Origin: Legionella sp.
GTDB lineage: Bacteria; Pseudomonadota; Gammaproteobacteria; Legionellales; Legionellaceae
Length of the DNA: 64,000 bases
Direction of reading: 5' to 3'
Assembly: GCA_002786165.1 (NCBI GenBank)
Contig: PEQK01000020.1
Coordinates: 186,001 to 250,000 of the forward strand
Shown here: positions 57,202 through 64,000 of the stretch, one piece after another
Position numbering within the stretch: the first letter of the stretch is position 1
Layout of the letters: every line of letters starts with the position of its first letter
Made by a program: the position numbers and the translations under genes
The notes under the pieces: generated by a model
Database searches by the model: none
Seen by the model: only the letters and a program-made list of their open reading frames with translations
Told to the model about the DNA's origin: nothing

Positions 57202-60200
57202 GTGGTAGGTTCCCATTCAATCCATTGAAGGTTTGTTAAATAATATAATCCACATCGAATCAGAAGTCTTGGGTTTTCTTGAAATATTTCCGCATAATGA
57301 TTGAGTTGTGTTTGGTGCGCTTCCAAGGTGTCTTGATCGGGTTTGCCTGTTTTAAAATCAATGATCCAGCGAATCTTATGCTCTATAAACGTACGGTCAA
57401 TGATGCGGGTGCCTTGAGGAATTAAAAGCTCATATTCATTGTGTTCTTCACGATGAGGTTGTGCTATCCATTGGCCTTTGGGATCATTCAAAAAAGCATG
57501 AATTTGTTCTTGGATGAGTGAGAGGGCTGATGAGCGATCTGCCTCTGCAAACCCCATGGTTTTAAGGTGGTCTTTTGCCAATTGCCAGGGTATATCTGTT
57601 GGGTCTTTCGGATGATAGGTGCAAATCCATTGCAGCATTTCATGCGTGACAATGCCTAATAACCGTGGCATCGAAGAGGGCAGGGTTAATGCTGTATTTT
57701 TAGAGGTTGTGGTTGCTGTTAGGCGAGATAAATCTTGATAATAGGTTAGTGGTAATCTCCATAAAATCGGGGTGGGCGACTCTTGCGTAAGAGGGGACAA
57801 AGTTGTTGTATCTGGCGTTGTAAATCCATGATGTTGAAGCATATGTCGAAAACTTTTTTGTCGAATATTGCTATGATGATCGAATAAATATAATCGTTGT
57901 TTGGCGCGAGTGACCGCGACATATAGCAATCGTTGTGATTCATAGAATGATTTTTGAGCATCTAAGCGCCCCAAATAATCATACACCCGACATTTGTCTT
58001 CTGCAGCTGCCTTGATAGGAGAGAGTAAAAACAAATCCTCTTCTTGGTGTCTGGGTAATTTGAGCCATCGCATCAAGGCTTGATCATGTTTGAATGGTTT
58101 GGCGCCTAACCCGGGTAGCATGACGCAATCAAATTCTAATCCTTTTGATTTATGAATCGTCATGATTTGCAAACGAGCTGGCGTTACTTTTTTAGAGTAT
58201 AGGGCGTTGAATTGCTCATACAATAATTTGAAATCTGAAATTTGGCCGTCTATTTCAAATTGAGACAACAAAGACCAATATTGTTCTAGATCATGCTGTT
58301 GTGTAGGGGTAAGAATTCGGTCGAGATGTAAGTGATTTAAAATTTGTAATAAAGAGCGCACCAAAGAACATTGGTGGCGGTGCAACAGTGCTTGATGGAG
58401 CACTGTATATATGTATTGCGCGCGCGCACGCCCCTCTTCACTGAGTTTGGAGAGATTTTGTGCATGAGATAACGCCACATAGATAGATTGGTTATCTTGT
58501 GCCAAAACCAACAGATCTGCCAAAGACAATCCGCACCAAGGACTCCGTAAAAAAGCCAACCACGCCAGGCGGTTGGCAGGCATCAGGAATGCCTGGGTGA
58601 GTGACCATATATCTCTTAAATGAGGTAAGTGCGCGAGCAAATCAATATCCACGCCTTGGAAAGGAATCTGATGTTTACGTAATAACGCTATGATAGGGCG
58701 CAATTGAGCGCGCGAGCGGACTAAAATAGCGAGAGAGGAATTGGGGTGCGTTTCTAATTCATGCATGATCACGTTGATCATCTCGGTTGCTTCACTTGCA
58801 GAATCGTCATATTGATAGGCTTTTACAAAACTCATCGCATGATTTTCGAGCAAAGGTGCAGACACATGAAACGAAACAGCCCCACTTTCAATATCGTCTC
58901 TGGGTGGAAAAATAGTTTGAAAATGGTGATTGACCCATTCTACCAAGGTGGTGGTAGAGCGAAAATTGGTACTTAAAGATAAAGGATGCATACGAACAGC
59001 ACCAATACCTTTTGCTTGCGCTCGCAAAAACAGTCCAACTTCTGCAGCGCGAAAACGATAAATGGACTGCATCGGATCACCCACTACAAATAAGGTTCGA
59101 CCGTCATTGGGTTCCCAACCTTGAATCAATTGGGTGATGAGCTCAAATTGTTGTAAAGACGTATCTTGAAATTCGTCAATTAACATATGTTGGATACGAT
59201 GGTCCAAATATAGTGCCAAATCAGTGGGTGAGTCTTCTTCACCCAATGCCAAGCGGGCTTGGTGCGCTACGCCTGTAAAATCAATGGTTTCAGCGCTATG
59301 GCATTGCAACTCAAAATAAGCGACTAGCACCGGTAAGATATGAAATAAAGCTTGTAATACCGCCCATTGATTGGGCGCAAATTCTGGCTTGGGTAAATGG
59401 CTGACATTGACCAAAGCCGCTTCAAAATCTGGTAATTCCGAGAGGGCTGCAAGCAGGGCTTTTGATCGTGTTTTTAGCAAGGTATAGATGTCATCGGTGC
59501 AGACGCCACGCTTTAAACCGATATGATGATCAAACCCTTTGCGCAAACTTTGCGTAGACGTCAATAAAACGGCTGCTAAGGCAGTGGCTTGTTCTGCATT
59601 GAGGGTATCAAAATGTTGCCACTCTTGAAGGGGACGATATTTTTCGTCGTCTAAGCCACAATGTTGTACTAATAACGTCACTAAGGTGAAGACTTCACCT
59701 TGTATGTCTTGCGGAAGTGTTTGGCGAAATCGGAGTAATTCATGATGCTCAATCCATGCCAATGCTTCTTCAAATTGGGTTTTACTTTGCGCGCGCGCCA
59801 TAAACATGGGGGTGAGCCACTGATCACGTTGTGCAAGTACTTGAGCAAACAACGCAATTAACAAATCTTGACGATTATCCAAGTGTTGCAATAAAAGTTG
59901 GAGATCAGCTTGTTGGCTTTCTTCATAACTGGCAGAACGTACATAAGCACGTGCGGCTTCCCAGTACAAGGCTTTGGGATATTCAGTGATGGTTGCGTAA
60001 TGATTGCTGTGTAGCGGAATAGCATGGGTGATCATTTGACATAAGGCGTCAATGGTCATGATGCGTAGGCGGCTGCTTTGTTGCAATAAATGCCATCCCA
60101 GTTCTTGGTCACGTTCTAATGCCTGACGAGCATAATGGTGTGTGGTGCGTTGATGGGCCGAATGGGGTTCTACCCCCTCAGCCACTTGATGCATGGCCAA

Positions 60201-60401
60201 TAAGATGCGTTCACGCATTTCATTGGCTGCTTTGCGGGTAAAGGTTAGGGCGATGATTTGTTCGGGTGCTTGAACTTGATGTAATAGCCTTAAAAAGCGT
60301 TGTGTCAGTATTTCTGTTTTTCCGGAACCAGCAGGTGCTTGGACGATAAAAGATTGCGTGGGGTCAGTCGCGGTATCACGCTGTTGATGATCATGTAACA
60401 T
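57189..60401 (-). CDS. addA: UvrD-type helicase-nuclease AddA
   Basis: ATP-dependent double-strand break resection enzyme subunit. The 1070-residue product has Walker A QAPAGSGKTEILTQRF (GSGKT 25-29), TFTRKAANEMRERI, motif II LIDEFQDTSLQQFEL, VVGDPMQSIYRFRAAEVGLF, motif V/VI IMTIHKSKGLEFDCVMLPGL and RLLYVAVTRAKQRLYLF, and a C-terminal PD-(D/E)xK nuclease with WIIDFKTGKPDQD. This is the AddA layout, not RecB-Chi-type size (about 1180). addB, normally the upstream neighbour, is not adjacent: the preceding gene is lysAC, overlapped by 11 bases. Confidence 0.92.
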   Translation of the reverse strand: MLHDHQQRDTATDPTQSFIVQAPAGSGKTEILTQRFLRLLHQVQAPEQIIALTFTRKAANEMRERILLAMHQVAEGVEPHSAHQRTTHHYARQALERDQELGWHLLQQSSRLRIMTIDALCQMITHAIPLHSNHYATITEYPKALYWEAARAYVRSASYEESQQADLQLLLQHLDNRQDLLIALFAQVLAQRDQWLTPMFMARAQSKTQFEEALAWIEHHELLRFRQTLPQDIQGEVFTLVTLLVQHCGLDDEKYRPLQEWQHFDTLNAEQATALAAVLLTSTQSLRKGFDHHIGLKRGVCTDDIYTLLKTRSKALLAALSELPDFEAALVNVSHLPKPEFAPNQWAVLQALFHILPVLVAYFELQCHSAETIDFTGVAHQARLALGEEDSPTDLALYLDHRIQHMLIDEFQDTSLQQFELITQLIQGWEPNDGRTLFVVGDPMQSIYRFRAAEVGLFLRAQAKGIGAVRMHPLSLSTNFRSTTTLVEWVNHHFQTIFPPRDDIESGAVSFHVSAPLLENHAMSFVKAYQYDDSASEATEMINVIMHELETHPNSSLAILVRSRAQLRPIIALLRKHQIPFQGVDIDLLAHLPHLRDIWSLTQAFLMPANRLAWLAFLRSPWCGLSLADLLVLAQDNQSIYVALSHAQNLSKLSEEGRARAQYIYTVLHQALLHRHQCSLVRSLLQILNHLHLDRILTPTQQHDLEQYWSLLSQFEIDGQISDFKLLYEQFNALYSKKVTPARLQIMTIHKSKGLEFDCVMLPGLGAKPFKHDQALMRWLKLPRHQEEDLFLLSPIKAAAEDKCRVYDYLGRLDAQKSFYESQRLLYVAVTRAKQRLYLFDHHSNIRQKSFRHMLQHHGFTTPDTTTLSPLTQESPTPILWRLPLTYYQDLSRLTATTTSKNTALTLPSSMPRLLGIVTHEMLQWICTYHPKDPTDIPWQLAKDHLKTMGFAEADRSSALSLIQEQIHAFLNDPKGQWIAQPHREEHNEYELLIPQGTRIIDRTFIEHKIRWIIDFKTGKPDQDTLEAHQTQLNHYAEIFQENPRLLIRCGLYYLTNLQWIEWEPTTCKT

Positions 60402-62973
60402 GATCGGCAGTAGGCCAAATGATTTCTTGAGCCGCAGTTCTTAAATTGTAAGTAGAGCTCATACAATGTCCATAAGCGCCGGCATTGGCAATTAAAATCA
60501 CATCAGATTCAAACGTATCAGGTAAAATACGATCATAGCCTAAGGTATCGCCTGATTCGCAAATAGGGCCAACGATATGAGCAAAGCCGGTATTGCTTTC
60601 ATGAAAACGAGTCAAATTCACAATGGGATGGTAAGCCCCATATAACATAGGACGGATCAAAGAATTCATGCCGGTTTCAATGCCCACAAAGCGTACTTTG
60701 CCTTTTTCTTTACATTGAGTCACTTTTGCCAATAAAACGCCACTTTCAGCCACAAAAAAACGACCTGGTTCTAACCAAAAAGAAATGGTGGGATATCGAG
60801 ATTTGACACCAAGGAGCAACTGATCCAAGGCTTCTAAGTTCAAAGGTTGTTGACCGGGTTTTTCAGAAATCCCCAGCCCTCCACCTAGATTGATAAAAGT
60901 AATATTGGGAAAGCGTTCTATTTCATTCGCCAACATGAGGGCAGTTTCTTGCCATAAATCAGGGGATAGAATACCACTGCCTGAATGGGCATGTAATCCA
61001 ATGACGGAGAGGTTATGTTGTTGAACCAAATCTGCAACCGTATCCAAATGACTGGCTGCGATACCGAATTTGGATTCGTTGCCGCCAGTGCATACAAATT
61101 TGTGATGCCCAGCACCTGTACCAGGATCAATGCGCAGTAAAATAGAGTGGCCTTGAAAGATCTCTGGCCAATGTTCTAAAGGATATAAACTATCAATGGT
61201 GATATAACAACCTGTTTTGAGTGCGTTGATATATTCTGATTTGGATGCAAAATTTGGTGTAAATAAAATTTTATGGCGATCAAGATCGGGACATAAGCTC
61301 AAAACCAACTCCAATTCCTGCGGAGATACACACTCAAATCCAATCCCTTTGGCGGCTAAGACACGAATGATATCGGGATGAGGATTGGCTTTGAGCGCAT
61401 AAAAAATAGTATCGATAGAGCGTAACTTTAATAACGTATCGGTTTGTTTGACGATCGTTTTTTGATCATACACATAACAGGGCGATTCTTGAGCTGCCAA
61501 AGCCAATAAAGCATCGCGCTCCGTTTCCCACCAAGGAGGGGATTGCGGTTCAGGTTTGCCAAATTCTTCATGCCAACTTTTAGAGTAATAAAAACTTTGT
61601 GGATTAGATTCGATGAGTAAAGCATGCAATTTTTGGCATAATTTTTCGGCTTTTGATTCATCCACCACAAACGTTAAATTCAAATCGTTAGACGCCAGTG
61701 AAATCAGATGCACTTGCTGATCATCAAAAACTTCAAAGGCTGAGCCTAATTGAGGCAACACCCGTCGAATATGATGTCCCACCAAACTGATGGCTGAGCA
61801 GGGTTCAATGATTTTGGCCCGTCCAAACTGGTTCAGATCATCCATCAAAGCCTCTAATCGGGCCCGGTAAGAGGCTTTGCCATGACTGTCCAAAGACAAG
61901 GTCACGTTGGATTCAGAGGTTGCTAATAAATCCACAGAAAATTGATGCTGTTTGAATGCTGCGAACACATCTGCTAAAAATCCAATTTGTTGCCACATGC
62001 TGACCGTATCAATAGAAATCAAGGTGATGCTATGCTTGACTTGAATGGATTTGATAGGGGGCGCATCATCGTCGCTCTTTGTGAAAATATGAGTGCCTGA
62101 ATGTTCTGGCATACAGGTGTATTTGACATACATGGGAATATTGGCTTTGCGCACTGGAGGAATGCATAAAGGATGTAACACTTTGGCGCCCATCGATGCA
62201 ATTTCTTGTGCTTCTTCGTAATTCAGCGTTTTGAGCAAGCGTGCATGCGGCAATTGATGGGGGTTCGCGGTGTAAATGCCTGGGACATCGGTCCATATTT
62301 CACAAATGGTTGCATCTAAAATAGCGGCCAGTAGTGCAGCAGAGGTATCGGAGCCGCCTCGCCCTAATAAAACAGTTTCCCCTTGGCTGTTGGCTGCAAT
62401 AAAACCCTGAGTGATGACCACTTGGTTACCACTATTGATCAATTGTTCGCTTAACAGCGGATTGGGATCATCAGCCACTCGTGCATTGCAATAATGTTGG
62501 ATGTCATCCCCGAATGGCATGGGGATTGCCGTTAAAGCTTCGCGAGCATCAAACCATAAACACTGTAATCCCTGCTGCGTCAAAAAAGCATGCCCTAGTC
62601 GGGTCATCATCAATTCGCCCAAACTCAGTACTTGAGCATGTGTTTTGGCCGGCGCTTCGTGTAAAAGAGCAATTCCGGTCAGCCATTGATCTAAGTGTTG
62701 GAAGTCTTGCTGAATCAGTTGCGGATCCACATCAAGATCATGCGCTAATCCTTGCATTGTATCGACAAATTCGGCCTGAAGGCTTTGATGCTTATTTAAT
62801 ATAGCCGCTTCGACCATTTTTTCTAATTGATTAGAGGCTTGTGTTCTAGCGGAACAAACAATAACGGGCTGTAACCCTGACGCTAGGTGTTTTTGCGTAA
62901 TGGCAAAAATATGATTCCATGTCTCGCGGGAGGAGACGGATGTGCCACCAAATTTGGTTACAATTTGTCGCAT
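60391..62973 (-). CDS. Bifunctional aspartate kinase/diaminopimelate decarboxylase LysAC
   Basis: First and last enzymes of the lysine/diaminopimelate pathway in one chain of 860 residues. Residues 1-455 are aspartate kinase (KFGGTSV at 7-13, LGRGGSDTSA at 203-212, WTDVPGIYTANP, then two ACT-like regulatory segments: FSVDLLATSESNVTLSL and VHLISLASNDLNL). Residues about 500-860 are PLP-dependent decarboxylase (K528 in YALKANPHP, HAHSGSG, EPGRF, and CESGDTL). The same fusion is known in Xanthomonadales and some Legionellales. ATG 62973 gives the conserved MRQIVTKFGG start; a longer frame adds a leader over the promoter. Heads the operon with addA. Confidence 0.94.
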   Translation of the reverse strand: MRQIVTKFGGTSVSSRETWNHIFAITQKHLASGLQPVIVCSARTQASNQLEKMVEAAILNKHQSLQAEFVDTMQGLAHDLDVDPQLIQQDFQHLDQWLTGIALLHEAPAKTHAQVLSLGELMMTRLGHAFLTQQGLQCLWFDAREALTAIPMPFGDDIQHYCNARVADDPNPLLSEQLINSGNQVVITQGFIAANSQGETVLLGRGGSDTSAALLAAILDATICEIWTDVPGIYTANPHQLPHARLLKTLNYEEAQEIASMGAKVLHPLCIPPVRKANIPMYVKYTCMPEHSGTHIFTKSDDDAPPIKSIQVKHSITLISIDTVSMWQQIGFLADVFAAFKQHQFSVDLLATSESNVTLSLDSHGKASYRARLEALMDDLNQFGRAKIIEPCSAISLVGHHIRRVLPQLGSAFEVFDDQQVHLISLASNDLNLTFVVDESKAEKLCQKLHALLIESNPQSFYYSKSWHEEFGKPEPQSPPWWETERDALLALAAQESPCYVYDQKTIVKQTDTLLKLRSIDTIFYALKANPHPDIIRVLAAKGIGFECVSPQELELVLSLCPDLDRHKILFTPNFASKSEYINALKTGCYITIDSLYPLEHWPEIFQGHSILLRIDPGTGAGHHKFVCTGGNESKFGIAASHLDTVADLVQQHNLSVIGLHAHSGSGILSPDLWQETALMLANEIERFPNITFINLGGGLGISEKPGQQPLNLEALDQLLLGVKSRYPTISFWLEPGRFFVAESGVLLAKVTQCKEKGKVRFVGIETGMNSLIRPMLYGAYHPIVNLTRFHESNTGFAHIVGPICESGDTLGYDRILPDTFESDVILIANAGAYGHCMSSTYNLRTAAQEIIWPTADHVT

Positions 62974-63002
62974 AATAGTCAAGGTTATAAAATAGACAAG
63001 AT

Positions 63003-63032
63003 AGCATAAATACGTCGAAATATTCAAGTCAA
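63003..63032 (-). promoter_or_regulatory. Promoter of the lysAC operon
   Basis: On the minus strand TTGACT (63032-63027) and TATGCT (63008-63003) are spaced by 18 bases, about 30 bases before the start at 62973. Confidence 0.5.
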
Positions 63033-63112
63033 ACCTTTACCAAAAGAAAGGATATACTCCTTTTGTAACTTTGACTATAATCGCCGCTTCTGTATCATAA
63101 GGAGTATGATCT

Positions 63113-64000
63113 ATGCCCAAATTTGGTGTCCGTGCGATTCATTACGGTTTGTTTGGCGCAGCAGGTAGTGCGTTACTCGCTGTCCCTCAAATGGTTCGTC
63201 GATTTGAAGACACAGTTCAAGGAAAAGATGGATTTTCACAACACACTCGTCTAGAGCATGCCGCTCATTATATATCAGGCATGCATACGCCATTGATGCC
63301 TACCCAGGCTCAGCAAGCGCACTTTAGAAAACATTACCTAGAACATGTCCATTTGTTACCCACCAAATTAGATGAGTTTAGAAGGCAACAATCTTTAAAA
63401 ACACCCGTCAAAATAAAAGCCTTATCCGAATGCCCGAAGGTATTACCCTATGACAATGCGGGTACATTGGTGGTGGGTGGTCTGCCTGCTTTGATATCGG
63501 CTGCATCTTGTATCAAAAAAGATAACAAATTGACCTATATCAATGATGAACGCAGATGGCCTATTGCTTACGGCTCAGCTTGGCATCTGGAACAAGATGC
63601 CGAATCCGAAGCACCAACCAGTTATAAGCCTTCAGATTTTATGGTTGATCAAATAAAACGAGCAACCATAGGCTATGTTCCATTGTCTAACATTGAAAAA
63701 ACAGGTTTATTTCCATGGAAAACATTAGATTGGATAGGATGGATTCATCATCCACAGCTCTGGATGCCAGGTATTAAACTGGCCATTCATTTTCAAATGG
63801 CAGCCATGGCAAGTCCTACGCAAAGACAAGCCATGTTGCAAAAACTGGCTATCCAATGCCAAGCCAATGAAAAATTCTATGATGCTTTAAATAGAGAGGT
63901 GGGCGGTCATTTACTGCTATCAGGAAAAGGTTCTGTGATTGTGGCTCGTACTGAGGCTGAAGTATCTGATTTATTGGCAATGAAACACAATTTAGCCAAA
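63113..64000 (+). CDS. FAD-dependent oxidoreductase, DadA/DAO-like (partial, cut by window end)
   Basis: An open frame of 296 codons runs from ATG 63113 off the right edge, so the C-terminus is missing. AAGGAG is 8-14 bases upstream and a consensus TATAAT lies at 63076-63081. The first about 115 residues form an unusual extension with an early hydrophobic stretch (IHYGLFGAAGSALLAVPQMV). Then TLVVGGLPALISAASCIKKD resembles a FAD Rossmann loop in which the first glycine pattern is degraded (VGG-L-P-A instead of GGG-x-x-G). Later NEKFYDALNREVGGHLLLSG with SVIVARTEAEVSDL matches the D-amino-acid dehydrogenase family. Function therefore only tentatively a DAO-fold oxidoreductase; the modified loop leaves cofactor binding in doubt. 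Confidence 0.55.
   Translation, partial: MPKFGVRAIHYGLFGAAGSALLAVPQMVRRFEDTVQGKDGFSQHTRLEHAAHYISGMHTPLMPTQAQQAHFRKHYLEHVHLLPTKLDEFRRQQSLKTPVKIKALSECPKVLPYDNAGTLVVGGLPALISAASCIKKDNKLTYINDERRWPIAYGSAWHLEQDAESEAPTSYKPSDFMVDQIKRATIGYVPLSNIEKTGLFPWKTLDWIGWIHHPQLWMPGIKLAIHFQMAAMASPTQRQAMLQKLAIQCQANEKFYDALNREVGGHLLLSGKGSVIVARTEAEVSDLLAMKHNLAK

Overview
The window reads as a continuous stretch of chromosome from a moderately AT-rich gammaproteobacterium. The content (dcw genes, Ccm system I, LptF/LptG, PepA-HolC, rpsT/murJ divergence, Fis, RNase P RNA of bacterial type A, fused LysC-LysA) fits a member or close relative of the Legionellales. Tandem intracellular-type MFS carriers, a ChiA-like multidomain chitinase and several unknown proteins with the layout of type IV effectors (polar or coiled N-terminus, late membrane hairpin, acidic or basic tail) support an amoeba- or host-associated life. 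This placement is inference from gene content; no 16S rRNA, tRNA, CRISPR array, prophage or intact insertion sequence was seen.

Layout. 1-6.4 kb: a possible ribF tail, lspA, a CPA2 antiporter (-), a small coiled-coil protein (-), an HtrA protease, an animal-type PLP serine dehydratase, suhB and dam. 6.4-14 kb: two overlapping MFS carriers (-), malic enzyme, L31, a beta-barrel outer membrane protein, two overlapping exonuclease III paralogues followed on the same strand by wrbA. 14-18.1 kb: an A-type Fe-S carrier, fis with a stringent-type promoter, rnpB, coaX, and a 508-residue unknown with a C-terminal membrane region. 18.2-23.2 kb: mraZ-rsmH-ftsL-ftsI-murE behind a promoter with MraZ boxes; the dcw cluster stops at a hairpin after murE. 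23.2-35 kb: trhO, a phosphodiester glycosidase homologue, pmbA, infA, rpsT, murJ, two separate M17 aminopeptidases, a possible LRR-type effector, arsC-like/maf, a secreted unknown, holC. 35-44.8 kb: lptF-lptG, bepA-like protease, the ribD-ribE-ribBA-ribH riboflavin operon running into pyrG-kdsA. 44.9-53.3 kb: ccmA-ccmB, then three unrelated genes (two Sec-secreted unknowns and a TIGR01777 epimerase), then ccmCDEFGHI. 53.3-63 kb: a GH18 chitinase and, on the same strand, a tight lysAC-addA-small membrane protein-unknown operon whose last gene has four membrane segments and two basic NLS-like clusters. 63.1-64 kb: the start of a DadA-like FAD oxidoreductase cut by the window edge.

The strongest non-coding signal is a dispersed palindromic repeat family with core TAGCCTTGATGCAACGAAG, found at seven loci, mostly between convergent genes or next to stop codons, either as one hairpin or as two inverted copies. 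Arm pairs change together (a perfect 31-nt inverted pair at 26233-26365; a matched G-to-A/C-to-T change at 37212-37294), so pairing appears to be preserved. The most interesting protein-level candidates are the unknowns at 55799-56842, 30442-31392 and 16559-18085, and the secreted pair inserted in the ccm operon. I did not find a clear new multi-gene system; these are the best leads.
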